Positions 10,360 to 22,630 are shown, numbered from the stretch's first letter. The stretch: DNA of 64,000 bases from Tubulanus polymorphus (GCF_964204645.1 NC_134032.1:2940916-3004915); one strand, 5' to 3'. The notes: generated by a model from the sequence alone, not told the origin. Numbers and translations: made by a program.

Positions 10360-13285
10360 TTACAAATTCATTAGATACAATTTAAGTTTTCTTTTGAAAG
10401 TATCTATACACGACAGTTGTTTTAAACTTTTTGGCAAATTATTCCAGACAACAGGACCAGAAATTTTTACTGTGAATTGTGTTTTGTTAGTCCGAAATCT
10501 GGCAACACGAAAAGAATTCATATTTCTGGTTGAATACGAGTGTATATCAACATTCTTTTTGAAATACCGATTAAAGGAATTTGGCAATTTTGAATTATTG
10601 AATTTGAACATAAATAGACTTAATTGAAATTTTGTAATATGTCTAAATTTTAGGATATTAAATTTCTTGAAGATAGGGTCAGTGTGTTCTAGGAAATGAG
10701 ACTTATTAACTATTCTTACTGCTCTTTTTTTGTAGTAAAATTAGTGGATTAAGCTTGTTTGCATAATTACTTCCCCAGATTAAATTACAATATTGTAAAT
10801 GAAGATAAACAAAACTATAATAAAGGGTAATAAGGATATTTGATGGGAAATGCTTTTTTAATCTGGTTAAAATTCCAATGGAGCGTGACACTTTACTGCA
10901 GACATATTTGATATGGACATCCCAATTTAATTTGTCATCTATAAAAAGACCAAGAAAATTCGTACTATGTACACGTTTGATTAATTCTCCATTTAACCAT
11001 ATGGAAGAATTAAAGTGATCTACACGACCAAAAATCATAAAGTGGCATTTCGCAATATCTATTGAAAGTTTGTTTACTTGATACCAGATGCCAAGTTTCG
11101 CCAGTTCAGAATTTACTATGGAAACCAATTCTTTGATATTAGAGTTACTATAAAAACAATTCGTGTCATCGGCAAAGAGGATAAAATGGAGTAATTTGGA
11201 CGCATTAACGCAATCGTTAACGTATAATAAAAAGAGCAAAGGGCCTAGAATAGAACCCTGGGGTACACCAATTGATACATTTAATGGAGACGATAAGGTA
11301 TTGTTGAAACTTAAAACTTGACTCCTGTCAGTCAGGTAGCTTTTAAAGCAATCATGAGGAACACCTCGGATTCCGTAATAATCAAGCTTCATTAACAAAA
11401 TGTCATGGTTAACGGTGTCGAATGTCTTAGACAGGTCCAAGAATAATCCAATAGTAATATTCTTATTTTCCAAGGCTTCAGAAAGATTATCAACAACCTT
11501 GGTTAATGCCAAATCTGTTGAATGTTTTGAACGAAAGCCAAACTGGTCGGGAATTACAATATCCTGTTTGTTACAAAAGGAAACCAATCTGTTGTAAACT
11601 AGTTTTTCCAGAATTTTTGAGAAGCTAGGAAGCAAAGATATGGGTCGATAATTATTTAAAGAATAAGGGGCTCCGGATTTAAACAAAGGACAAACTTTCG
11701 CAATTTTGAGTTCATTGGGAACTATTCCAGTCTGAAGACTACGGTTAAAGATATGGGATAAAGGGAACTTAATGATGTCAATCACCTGTTTTATAACAAA
11801 AATACTCAAACCATCGACACCGGCACTCTTCTTTAAGGGGAAACCCGAGACCACATCACTTATTTCATGAGGTGAAGTCGGAAAGAGAAATAGACTTTCA
11901 TTGACACGTTTATTCATATATTGATGAAAGGATTGTCCTGTATCAGGGATTTGAGAAGCAAGCCTTTCACCAATATTTGCAAAAAAATTGTTAAACTCGT
12001 TGGCGATGTTTATATTACCAGAAATAACACGTTGATCAGAAGTAAAAGAATTAGGCATTTTAGAAAAAATGTTTCTACCTAAAACTGTGTTCAACAGTTT
12101 CCACTTTTCTTTCATATCATTTCCAGCAGCGAGCAATTTTTCAGAATAATAATTAGATTCGGCTTTGTTAATAAGCTTTGAAATGAGATTTTTGTACGAG
12201 TTGTATTTTGATTTTATTTTTTCTGAACGTGTTCTAATAAATTTCCTATAAAGGTTGTTTTTTGTTTTAATTGCTGCGATAATACCAGGAGTTATCCATG
12301 GTTTATGGAATGAGGGATTAATATGATTAACTGGTACCAGAGGAAAAACTTGATTGAAAACTAAAGAAACTTTTTCAATGAAAGTAGTGTAAGCAACTGA
12401 GGGATTATCAGATGAATACACTTCACTCCAGTTAATATTCATTAGTAATCTGTTGAAATTAGAAATATTGCGCTGCGAGAAAATTCTAGTTTTAAAAGGT
12501 TGTCTGTCAGACAGAGGCTGATCACCACTGCATATAGTAAATATTGGGTAATGATCCGAAAGGTCGGTCATAAAAATCCCAGATTTGTGAACATGTCGCA
12601 AATCGTTACAAAAAATATTGTCAATTAAGGATGTCGAGTCACAAGTTACTCGAGTTGGCTTGTCAATCAAAGGTGAAAAAGAATGAGAAAATAAAGATTC
12701 GAGAAATATTTCAGTATGTTTGTGCGTATCATATTTCATGAGATCTATATTAAAGTCCCCCACCAGGTAGCAAAGTTTGTTCTCGCGAGTAATTTCTGCC
12801 GTTAAAACTTCAAATTCATCTTGAAAAGTTGGTAATTTTCCTCCTGGAGGTCTATATATTACTCCAATAATAATATTGGATTTTTTATCTAAAACAATTT
12901 CGATGAATAAAGATTCGAAAGTATGATTCCTAGTTGATAAGTCTGTCCGTACTTTGAAATTGAAATTTTCCTTTAGGAAGAGAGCTACGCCGCCACCAAG
13001 TTGACCATTGGCGCGGGATTTAAAAATACTCGTGTAACCGTTAATTCTATACAAATTAGAATTAGAATTATTTGAATTAGTCCAAGTCTCGGTCAAACCA
13101 ATGACCGAAAATTGACCATTACAACAATTCAAAAAATCAGTTAAACTGTCAAAATTTTTGTTGACACTTCTGATGTTATGAGAAATGATGGATAGACTTC
13201 CCCGTTCAAGAGGAGAATCCTCGTCAACATTAAAGTACAAACAACTGTTGTTTGTACAAGGTATATCAGTTACTGAGCTTTTCAT
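10360..13285 (-). pseudogene. LINE ORF2: AP endonuclease and reverse transcriptase, one frameshift
   Basis: The ATG at 13285 opens an 859-codon frame. An APE-type endonuclease comes first (SHNIRSVNKNFDSL, LTETW, GVIYRPPGG, GDFNIDL, SDHYPIF). Reverse transcriptase motifs follow: LNNYRPISLLPSFSKILE, DLSKTFDTVNHD, GVPQGSILGPLLFLLYVND and FADDTN (the YxDD-type catalytic motif). The frame then stops early at 10706. Downstream, 10360-10611 in another frame continues the C-terminal domain (SFRVARFRTNKTQF, WNNLPKSLK). The break lies in a run of seven A residues (minus strand, 10727-10733) where one base is missing. The protein nicks target DNA and copies the element RNA in the nucleus. It is inactive here unless the frameshift is bypassed. 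About 975 residues if continuous, normal for the CR1 group. Confidence 0.9.
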
Positions 13286-13310
13286 ACAAATAACAAGTCA
13301 TGGTGTTTGA

Positions 13311-14375
13311 CTAATATTCAACGTATTGTTTTTTCCTGGTTTTTTCTATTGAAGGTGGTGTTCCGGATAGTGATCTATCCTTTCGTTTTGCCGAGGTCGG
13401 TGTGCAGAAAGCATCACTAGTGACGCCATCTATTGCCTCGCAAAAGTGTTTAAGCAATGCAAGCTTGCCGGTTTCACTGAGGTGAATACCACTTTTATCG
13501 GTCGGCGAATAAAAGTGGTCCAAAGCTTTACCAGACGGTTTAAGTTTCAATATAGTGTCATTATCAATAAACATGATATTCTGTTCCGCGCATAGTTTCC
13601 CGATATGGTTGTTAACTGCTATTGCAAGGCTGTTGTACTCTTTTACGTTGTTGGAGTTACCTTTTCTTGGAATGATACTAGAGAAGTGAATCTGGGCTTC
13701 ATTGAAATGTTCCGTTGTTTTGGCCATGGCTAAGGACAGATTCACCACTACAGTGTCACTGTCATTTTTGTTGTTACTTATATCGTTTGTACCTAAGTGG
13801 AGAATAACGTCAGTAATCGACGATCGATCTAGAATCTGATTGTCAGCTTTATTCAGAAGCGATGAAATCTTTTCACCGCTAGCACCAGGCTGGCAAATAA
13901 CCGTGCCATTCGGAAACTCGAAGTCACGGAGGTTAGAATCACCGATTACTAATACATTATTTGTAATAGTATTGGACAGCGGTTCGATTGACGTTTTCTC
14001 GCAATAGTCACGCGCTTCGTTGGATATCGTGTCGCTCAGAGTCACGGTACAATCACGAGCTTTATGTTCTGCGGCGCCACATTTGAAACACTTAAATCGT
14101 GACGGACAGTCAGCTGAGCGATGATCGCCAAGGCAATGTTGACACCCTATACCCTCACAGTACACTCTTACGCGGAATCCATCGATTGATGTGAAGTTTG
14201 GAATAACTTTATTAACTTGTTTCAATTTCAAATATCTGGTCCCAGTATATATTTGAGTGTCCCTTATCACGCCTTTTTTTACCGATCCTTCAACATAATC
14301 ACCATTATTTTTAATAAAGTTGACAATGGTCAGATCCGACATCTCATACGGAGCATCGACTATTTTCACAGACAA
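13311..14375 (-). CDS. LINE ORF1: zinc knuckle plus SGNH esterase-like domain
   Basis: The frame is 354 codons with no good ATG at its beginning; the first in-frame Met is residue 12, so the N-terminus is probably missing. Two CCHC-type zinc knuckles come near 74-110 (CQHCLGDHRSADC, CFKCGAAEHKARDC). A GDSL/SGNH hydrolase-like domain follows, with VIGDSNLRD (catalytic Ser block), HLGTNDISNN (Gly/Asn block) and a C-terminal SGIHLSETGK (His block). This zinc-knuckle plus esterase layout is known from ORF1 proteins of CR1-clade LINEs, which bind RNA and form the ribonucleoprotein. The role of the esterase in retrotransposition is not established. It ends 25 bases before ORF2. Confidence 0.85.
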   Translation of the reverse strand: MSVKIVDAPYEMSDLTIVNFIKNNGDYVEGSVKKGVIRDTQIYTGTRYLKLKQVNKVIPNFTSIDGFRVRVYCEGIGCQHCLGDHRSADCPSRFKCFKCGAAEHKARDCTVTLSDTISNEARDYCEKTSIEPLSNTITNNVLVIGDSNLRDFEFPNGTVICQPGASGEKISSLLNKADNQILDRSSITDVILHLGTNDISNNKNDSDTVVVNLSLAMAKTTEHFNEAQIHFSSIIPRKGNSNNVKEYNSLAIAVNNHIGKLCAEQNIMFIDNDTILKLKPSGKALDHFYSPTDKSGIHLSETGKLALLKHFCEAIDGVTSDAFCTPTSAKRKDRSLSGTPPSIEKTRKKQYVEY

Positions 14376-14400
14376 AAGGAAAAAGAGGAAGGAAAAGAAT

Positions 14401-15426
14401 GTGCATAGAAAATCTGATTAATAATAATGATAAAAGAGATAATGAACAATATCTTTAAAAACACTCAACAGGATTTCGGAATAAATCTAGGGTTGTGCCA
14501 CAGATACCAACTTCCTGAAGGATTTGGGTGACTGGGCATTAACAACTGATGCAGAGAGATTATTCAATTGGGCTTTGGAAATAGTTTTTGTGCGTATAGC
14601 AGTGTTTGTAGTTTCCTGAATGATTAGAAACGACGCTATTTTCAAAAATCTTATAATGGGAATAATTTATGCTTTTGATTATGTGGTCGGAAGGCGTCCA
14701 TTATCGTATTCGAACATAAATTCATTGAGGAATAGGAAGTTTTGACAATTTTACGTCGAGCCATTTTTACTACCGGCCACACCTGCCAGGAATGAAACGG
14801 GGTATATTCCTGAAATAGGATAACGAAACCAACAGATATATTAGATGTATTGGATACAGGTTGATTCTCTTTTTTAATCGATGTGCTGGACACTTCGGTT
14901 TCTTTTTGGATCCGATAAAAACCATCCTGGACAAGGAAGTGACCTAAATGGGGAAATTTTTGTCCGTTGCCTAATCTAATGCCGACAACTTTACCCCGGA
15001 GAGTGGGACATCATACTACTCCGGAACCTAGCTCAATTGTCTTTCTCGTGCACATGACGTCGTGGTTTGTTCGCCAAGCAGTCGTGGATACTTGTCATAC
15101 TATCTTGAGATAACTACATATAATAACAAGACCCGATAATCAACATACTTGGTTATTTATGACCATGACCATAGGGAGAAACTGACCCCAGCCAGATACG
15201 TGTGAAATTTGGCCCATGTCAATTGAAAAGGGCACAGTATTCACCGATTCGCATTCACACGAAGATTCATAATTTGGCACGTGCCTGGTCTTACGTTTTG
15301 GTCGGACTATATTCTTCCCGTTTCAAACAGGCATGTGTCCGGCACCTCCACGCCCGGGCGCATTTCAGAAATTATCGGTGATTGCAATGAATAATGGGTT
15401 TATCTGTAAATATTATGCATCAATTT
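14401..15426. other. No supported gene
   Basis: Short ORFs only. I see no domain, repeat array or splice-flanked exon that I can support. Confidence 0.4.
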
Positions 15427-15763
15427 GTTCAGTAAGGAATTTGCATTCAGAAATAAATCATGATGTGGCATAGATTTGTTTGTGTTTTTCATCTATCAGC
15501 GAAAGTTTACCTAGCATACGTTCGCGTAATGCTGAAAAATCTGCTTTTATGCCCCGTCACGTGGTGGCACCTACTGCATTTTGATATGCTAATGAGCAGG
15601 TGATGACGTAACTGTAACGTTTCCGAGCGTCCGGTGAGCTGATTTTTAAGCATTACACGAGCGTATGCTGAGTATGCTGAGTAAACTATCGCTCATAAAT
15701 AAAAACAAAAACACATTTAGTAGAAATTGTTGATTATTTCTGAATGCAAATCCCTCACTGAAC
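15427..15763. mobile_element. Palindromic MITE, about 337 bp
   Basis: The outer arms GTTCAGTAAGGAATTTGCAT (15427) and ATGCAAATCCCTCACTGAAC (to 15763) are inverted copies. The match continues inward through TTCAGAAATAA, GTTTTTGTTTTTAT-type words and AGCATACGCTCGTGTAATGC, so most of the element folds back on itself. The unpaired centre is about 90 bases. No coding capacity. Confidence 0.75.
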
Positions 15764-15978
15764 GTCTTTCGGAGAGCAGGTGTGATAGACAGTAACTGTT
15801 TATTCTATTGGAAGTCTGTTCTAATCATCAGTTTTGATACCCAGGTTTATCTTGAATTTATTATCTTCTTGTATTTTAGTAACTAAGTCGGTTTGTTCCT
15901 TATTTTCTCGAAAATGTATCCTTTTGCTGGAGCTCAGTTTCCTTTGGTCTCTTGGTACAGGCAGCACCCTCGCTCTTC

Positions 15979-16087
15979 GGTGTTGTCATATCGCGGAAAG
16001 ACGGAAACGCGGAATTTTCCAAAAACGCGGAATTTCTTCATTTTTACTTTAAATAGAAAACGGGTTTTCCCACGGGGATACCCGTGC
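15979..16087 (+). repeat. 110-bp dispersed repeat, copy 1
   Basis: It begins GGTGTTGTCATATCGCGGAA, has internal CGCGGAATTT words and ends TTTCCCACGGGGATACCCGTG. Copies 2 (16801-16909) and 3 (inverted, 17882-17988) share this layout. It abuts the broken end of the GPCR fragment. Confidence 0.75.
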
Positions 16088-16095
16088 CTAATATA

Positions 16096-16433
16096 AACAT
16101 ATTATCCGCAATTGCAAGTAGTCGCAGAATGTAATATGTGGTTACTTCTGATTTAAAACGATATAGAATGACATATGTGTAAATATTGAGGAAAAATCCA
16201 GTGCTCCAAATTGCAGGTAAACAGTAAACATACACGATTACGATGTTAAAGATGACCTTATTCAATGAACAGTGTTGTTCAACTGTAGAATTTTCCATCG
16301 TGCCATTTGAGCCGTTTCTTATTGTCGTCCTTGGCAGTAACATAACTGGCGAGAGAGATTTTACGGCATTAAGAAATAATCGCTGAATGCTATGGTAACA
16401 GATTCTCAATAGATTAATGATGCTGTCGGGCAC
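16096..16433 (-). pseudogene. GPCR fragment, N-terminus to TM2
   Basis: The frame from the ATG at 16433 gives an extracellular N-terminus with Asn-linked glycosylation sites (NGSNGTMENST). TM1 follows (NIVIVYVYCLPAIWSTGFFLN), then an intracellular loop (LYRFKSEVTTYYIL) and TM2 (RLLAIADNMFIL), the L-x3-A-D pattern of class A receptors, in the style of FMRFamide-receptor-like genes. After TM2 the frame enters the 110-bp repeat at 15979-16087 and stops, so the rest is missing. It is either a truncated copy or the first exon of a split gene whose continuation is not visible. It is different from the 8-kb and 20-kb receptors. Confidence 0.6.
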
Positions 16434-16800
16434 TACGTAGAGTTACATTTGAATACTGCGCTGGCATTACACTTTCAGAAGTATATTATGAAGTAATCAA
16501 TAACACTGCTTCTATTTGAATCACATTTTACTAATAGAAGGAACATAACATTGCGTAAGTTTTGTTTGACAAATTGAATAAAAAAATTAGTCATAAACAT
16601 AATCCATTTAGAGTATATGAATACTAGCACAACCCGTCCACGGGAGGGTTTAGATACGAGCTATAGCTACCCGTTACCTCAGAGGAGATTTGCTAAAATA
16701 TTGTTAGCGGAGGATTCGGGATTTCGGTTAGGTGTGGACAAAGCAGTTTTTGGTCTGGGAGTTCCCCCGAAATTCTTTTGAATATAAGATGCGCCTGAGC

Positions 16801-16909
16801 GGTGTTGTCATATCGCGGAATCACGGAATCGCAGCATTTTCCAACAACACGGAATTTCTGCATTTCCACTATACATAATAACCGTGTTTTTCCGCGGGAT
16901 ATCCCTTGT
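16801..16909 (+). repeat. 110-bp dispersed repeat, copy 2
   Basis: It begins GGTGTTGTCATATCGCGGAA and ends in TTTTTCCGCGGGATATCCCT. It differs from copy 1 by scattered substitutions. Confidence 0.75.
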
Positions 16910-17881
16910 TGGACCAGGCACCGGACGCTTGTTTTCATAACCTATACCTGGTAGGCCTATGTGATAATCTATTACCATCGTCACTCAACAAATTAATGAT
17001 ACTTCCAAACGAAAAAATGGAGAACCTACGTGGGCAATTAATCTATCAACATTGACTGCTGAACCAATCACAGTAATTTGTGCATCGGGCCTGTACTCAA
17101 GGCAGTGCGTCGGGTGAGACCACATATACGAGTTCTGTGAATGTTACCATTAATAAACCTTTATACTAATTCAATAAATGCTGCATTGTGAAATAGATAT
17201 AAAAACGATGGTTATTAAAACTGCACTGTTTCACTGGTCGTATTATGACCAAACGAGGTACGTTTTCATACGGTCAAGAGAAATTATCCCAAAATGAACG
17301 ATGTCAGACGAAAACAGATACACATTATGCATATTCTGGCTTTGGACTTTTAATGCGTGTAAATTGTGATTGATGCGGGGGTGGTGTATCTAGAAGAGCT
17401 AATAAAAGTTGAATGATGTTAAAGATTATATATAAAATGGTATCTTTTTGCAACTCCGTTATTCTTGAAGCGAAAGCTGTTACTTAGTTGATTCCGTTAT
17501 TCTTGAAGAGAAAGCTGTTACTTAGTTGATTCTCCGCGTTGATTCCTTGAGTCTAAATACGTATTATCGGTACTAGACGGCGGTTGCTATTGAAATAATA
17601 TTCATGGAATCGCGGTACATGTTTGGTAGTAGCACATTTCATGTTTGCAGCCATCTGAAACTACGACCCAAGCTAGAGCGACTGTGCTCAAATCTACTTG
17701 AGATCGCAAAAAGTCGATTGACATCGATAACCGGAGTTTGCTCTGGTGCCTATCTCTTTGTCCGACTACATTCTGACTGCAGATGAACGGTATCATAGAA
17801 CAACAATGTCAGATTGCGTGCTTAATAGTGTGATTCGAAGCTAACTCAGTGCATCGATTGGTCAGGTGCCTTGACCGACAC
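16910..17881. other. No supported gene; 38-bp tandem duplication
   Basis: At 17454-17530 a 38-base unit (CCGTTATTCTTGAAG, then AAAGCTGTTACTTAGTTGATT) occurs twice in tandem with one change. Nothing coding is supported. Confidence 0.5.
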
Positions 17882-17988
17882 AGGGCATCCCCGCGGGAAA
17901 ACATGGTTACTATTTATAGTGAGAGTGAAGAAAATCCGTGTTTTTAAAAAACTCCGCGATTCAGTTATTCCGCGATATGACAACACCG
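17882..17988 (-). repeat. 110-bp dispersed repeat, copy 3 (inverted)
   Basis: It is the reverse complement of the other copies: it starts CAGGGCATCCCCGCGGGAAA and ends CGCGATATGACAACACC. Confidence 0.75.
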
Positions 17989-18639
17989 GCGCCTCAGATG
18001 CATCTCTGACACGGTTGGAGTCCAAAACCATGGACTCCAAAAACCAAGAGATTGTGTCGTGAGGAGGTGTTGCACATGCTAGAAGTGCACCCCTGCATCT
18101 GCTGCTGATGGAAATATTGTCGTTTCATTAAATCTGAAATGAGCCACTTCTCCGCTGAATATAGGGTTGCCATGACATAGAATAATTTGGAAAACCTTAC
18201 AAAATAACGAAGGTTGAACCTTTCAAAGGCATGAATTTGAAAATTTGAACGCCTTTATTCTCCAGGTCAATCATTCTCATTCATGGAAAAACCACTTCTA
18301 TTTTTTGCAAATTCCCATGTAATGATCCATGTAGGAAGTACATGAAAAAAAACTGAATTTCCCGTACAATTAAAGCATACGGGTTAACAGGCATGCAGAA
18401 TAACATTTTTCCTCGTGTCTTTCCGAGCCTGCAATCGGACTTCGTGGAATAATTCATCTGCCCCATCGTGTTGAATTTGTATAATATTGCTATCAATCTT
18501 TCTGCTGGGAGTTCGATTATCTTTTTGAACCAATTACTTTGAATTGCATTACTAAAACCGTATGAAACCCGTATGAAAGTGGTAAGAAAAATAAATTCAA
18601 AAAGAATGAATGCGTGTGTCACTGAGACAGGTTATTCAT

Positions 18640-19215
18640 AGTATTACTGTTTCAGTCCCCTCGCCGTTACGTATCTCCTGCAGTGAAATATAACCCAGTT
18701 CACCAATTTGGACACCGTGATATCGTCCAGTTTCTTAACGAAGATGGCGGGACCCAAGGCGTAATTGGGAGAATTCGCGGCGATTTGTGAAGTTGTTGGC
18801 AACAACATAATTTTCGTTAATAAAGCGTGATTTAAATAGTTTGTAGGATCGGTGTTTTGGGTTTTGAGTGGTTAATTTCTTTGGGCCATATGGATGAATA
18901 ACGGGCTTTCATTTTAGATTGCAGTAGATTAATAGTTGATTGAACCAAACACCTGAGAGGTCGAGGCATTCTTGAAGTGAGTGGAGATTTGTGCACCAGT
19001 TATGGGTAGAGTGCATAGACATTAGGTTTTCAAGATATGCTTTATATACCATAGTCGAAGCGTCTATTTTAGAAATGCGCAGCCAGTATTTGACCATAGT
19101 GGCAAGAAGGTTATAAGTAGAGGGAACTGTCCCAGATCACCGCGAACAGCTGCATTAACAGAGCGTTTCTTTACCCCGAGTAGAGACTTGCCATATTTGA
19201 TGAAAGATTTTTCAC
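18640..19215 (-). pseudogene. LINE C-terminal domain relic
   Basis: Minus-strand translation in two adjoining frames gives FIKYGKSLLGVKKRS, AAVRGDLGQFPL, then MVKYWLRISKIDAS, and near 18740 a segment SRHLR-stop-ETGRYHGV that resembles the L-R-I-E-T-G-R-Y motif before the LINE zinc knuckle. This is the C-terminal region of a non-LTR reverse transcriptase, with at least one frameshift (near 19105) and several stops. It belongs to a different family from the LINE at 10-14 kb. The minus-strand ORF at 18281-18622 just downstream looks unrelated. Confidence 0.65.
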
Positions 19216-20115
19216 AGGGTAGATGGTTACATAATATCGTAAAAGTGAGATGGTTGTATTACGCAGGGGATTGGTTACATTCAGGCATCACTTGCCAGAT
19301 CATTCATTCAATGAAAATGTCCGAAGCTACGATCAAGTTACCGACCGATGGTAATTCATTCATCATAAAAGGGAAACCTATGCAATAGAAGTAATGGTCA
19401 TAGAATCTTATAGAGCCAATATTCATGTGATGCCATGGTTATAAAAAGGCGGGACCGCGACGAGTGAGGGTTCGGGGAAGCGGACGAACCCCCTGAAATT
19501 TTTCAAAATTAACATATATTTTTCATGTTTTTTTTGGAAATGATAAGCCTTAGCTTCGTTTCTCATCTTCTTCTAATGGACCAAATTTCAGCTATTCCGA
19601 CCGTACCAACTATAAGTGGATGATAGATGTGAGTATATTTCGCAAGATTCCTGATAATTAATTAGTGCCAAATTGTGTCAACCATAAAGTAACTTCATTT
19701 CTCTAATGGTAGATAGCTACCATGAATAATACTTTATTCGTATCAAATAAATTAACCAAACGCGCGAGACTCCGTGCAAACAGTATGATACCATCAATCC
19801 TATATGGCGAATAGTTTGACAGTATCTCTAATGAATGGTGAATAGCTATCACCTGTAAGACTTGTAAATAAGACGTTTTGTAACCACACGGATCTCTTTC
19901 TCGTGAAATTAACTTATTGATTCATCAGAGAATGCAGCCAGTCCAAGCAGCGGAGACGATCATCCATTAATCTTACATGCAAATATCAGGATTAAGATTT
20001 GGATGCTAATTTGATTTGCTAGAATTTGATGGCAAACAAGAGATTACAAAAGGATATAACACTTAGAAGTTTCTAATAGATTTGTAACTCATAACGTGCA
20101 ACTTGTTGATACGAG
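19216..20115. other. No supported gene; upstream region of the second GPCR
   Basis: I see nothing coding. It holds the probable promoter of the receptor at 20116 but I cannot place a TATA box or initiator. Confidence 0.4.
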
Positions 20116-21068
20116 ATGAATTATACTGAGATGCACTTAGTTGGACGACCTTACAGCAGTTACATCGTTCTAATGACATTGGTGAACAAGTCTGGCACCT
20201 ACCGTACAGTTTCATTGGTCATACTGCTTGTCATGTTCTTGTTTGGAGCGTTTGGAAATTCGGCTACATTCCTGATAATGATAAGTCGCAGATTCCACCG
20301 TTTATCTTACGCTAACTACCTGATCGCTTTGTCTATCAGTGATTTAGTGTTCTGTGTCTGTTTTACGCTGATGCCTATTTTACAGTTTGTTCTCTTTAGT
20401 CTAAATACTGGTCAAATAATCTTGGTAGATTCACTGATCAGTTGTCAAATATACGAATTCTTGATAAATTCGATGGGCGCCAATAGTGCCTGGTTAATAG
20501 TAGCGATATCTCTAGAACGTGCGGCAGTTGTTCTCTTCCCGTTCACATCTCGTTTGATATCTACGTCACCCAGATTTGCCCGATGCGTTGTTGCTTTTAT
20601 GTCCACAATAAATGCATTCGTAATTGGTGTTCATCCTGTAGCAACAATGACATTTGTTTATCCTTTCGGATGTTACTACAAGTCTTCGGACCAAACCTTA
20701 CTTTTTATGATATGTGTAATATACGTTTTTCTTGTACCGTTAACTTTCAAATAATATCAAATTCTGTCATAATAATTCAGTTATTCAGGGGTTCAAAAAT
20801 GGTTTCGTCCGATCAGAAAACTACAAAATCAAAACGTACAACAATAATGCTTCTAACAGTTTCACTCGCATTTGCAATTTTTACACTGCCAAACTCTCTG
20901 GTCGTACTTTTACCAATCTCACCGGAACATACAGACTTCCTCATAGATATTTCCTCCCAGTTCGAATCGTGTAATTATGTCGTCAATTTCTACATATACC
21001 TTTTACTGGGACAAGAAATTCGTGAATATTTCTGTATGAAAATCCGCTGTAGAAATTCATTGAAATAA
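20116..21068 (+). pseudogene. Class A GPCR, paralogue of the 8.2-kb gene, one frameshift
   Basis: The ATG at 20116 opens a frame through TM1-TM5: GAFGNSATF in TM1, SYANYLIALSISDLVF in TM2, LISCQIYEF before TM3, SLERAAVVLFPF at the DRY position. It stops at 20752-20754 after FLVPLTFK. The reading continues in another frame with SNSVIIIQLFRGSKM, TM6 (FAIFTLPNSLVVLL) and TM7 (VNFYIYLLLGQEI), ending at 21068. A one-base indel near 20735-20750 in TM5 explains the break. Much of the protein is identical to the 8169-9110 receptor, notably loop 3 (SSDQKTTKSKRTT), so the two arose by duplication and stand in opposite orientation about 11 kb apart. It could be a recent pseudogene, a null allele or a sequencing error. 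Confidence 0.8.
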
Positions 21069-22630
21069 CCATCGATTTCAAGTTTTGATTTATTCAGCGA
21101 ATATAATATTACGCTTTAAAACAGTTTCATGAATTCTTCGTCAAGCTAATAATTACTGTACCGACCAACGGCCCCTATATGACCTTATTTCTTATGATAC
21201 ACGCGCGTTCCTCTCTCATTCCATAACCAACCTCCACTTTAAAATCGTATATTGCCTGCCTATAGTCCGTTCAGTCGGTTTTCCAGACTCGAAGTGTCTG
21301 GTCCGGTATACGGAAGAAATGACCCGAGAAAAAATGTCCCCAGAAAAAATAACAATAAAAATAACAACAATATTTTAACATTTGATTACAAATAATAGCT
21401 CTACTTTGATTTGATCATTTGTATTATAAATGTAACATCTCAAATTTGACGTATCATGTAATGAGTTCATATGATCTCAATAAGCATATTTAATGCCAAA
21501 ATTCTAGGCCTATAATTCTCGTGGTCACTCAATGCATTTTTATGGTTAGTGTTTATGCTAACAAGTTTGTTCTCTGGTATTATTTTGAGGTGAAATTGAC
21601 TTTCAGTTTCAAACACTGGAGTCCTCTGATCGGGACAAAAGCTGTTGGTATTCAGTTCTGTAATACCACAGGCACTTGAATATGGGCTTTGATAATGGAT
21701 AAATATTTGATAATTTACCAGCGATACGTTAATCCTACTTCGATAGATCCACCATGTTTGATAATGAATTTACCCATGATGCAATGCGCACCCGTCGTTT
21801 AACTATACTATACAGAAAGGCTGGAAACGATGCTATATCCGTAATGCTTAAATCTACCCGCAGTTGTCGGGACAGCGGTGACGTCACAACCCACCGAAGA
21901 GCCATGTCGATGATGTCCGATTGCGACTTCGGGAAAGTTCGGGATTGTTCGGACCTCATCGGATTACAGGAAATATGGCGCGCTGATTGGGAACACAGCT
22001 GGGATATTTTACCACGTAATTTTACTGCTTTTACGCATGTTTGAAGGCCTTTAAAAGGAAAGTACACATAGTTATTGCTGATGACTTGCCTAGTTGTTTA
22101 TTTTCCCATTTATTCTTATCATGGGATGGAGGGGGTGCCGTCAAAACTTGTAGAGTGCAGTACCACCGAGCCAGCAGCATGAGGGATTCGATGGCATATT
22201 TGTCCATAATACTAATAGTCCTTTAGTTTCAAGTAATAATTCATAATGTTGGTTCTCTCACATTCCAGTAGGCCTTTACATGCCCATTTCTTGAATTCGG
22301 CTGATACTTTCCACGAATGTTCGACTTTTGGCCTGGTGTATTAAAACGCTGATTCTGGTTTGAGCTTGCCTTATAGAAGATGGACCCACATCTTTTTTGC
22401 CGAGTTCTTATCAAATTTAGTTTGGTTTTTCTTGCATTGTCCATTTTCGGAATTGGTTTCGTATCAACTTTTCAAAAGTTTCACTGTACCCATGTAGACT
22501 GAGCGGGGTAGTCTTAGTGTATTAAGTGCATTTACTAATGCGTTAGTGAGGTTTGGCCAGGTTTATAATGTTTCAAACAATTCATTACATTGTTTATGAG
22601 AATGGGCTTGTGAGCTACCCATTGAAGACT
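21069..22630. other. No supported gene
   Basis: Short ORFs around 21735-22226 lack domain signals. I see no repeat of note. Confidence 0.4.

Larger units (their letters stand above)
10060..14400 (-). mobile_element. CR1/L2-like non-LTR retrotransposon, two ORFs, 5'-truncated
   Basis: Minus-strand order is ORF1 (14375-13311), ORF2 (13285-10360), a 300-base 3' UTR and a short ATT-type microsatellite tail at 10062-10085, as CR1/L2-like LINEs end. No target duplication was found. ORF1 lacks an upstream ATG in frame, so the copy is probably 5'-truncated near 14400. Only one clear frameshift exists (10727-10733), so the insertion is young. Confidence 0.85.

Noticed and set aside
18281..18622. 113-aa minus-strand ORF with a signal-like start
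   Set aside because: No Cys pattern, domain or exon flanks; it lies next to a LINE relic and is probably chance.
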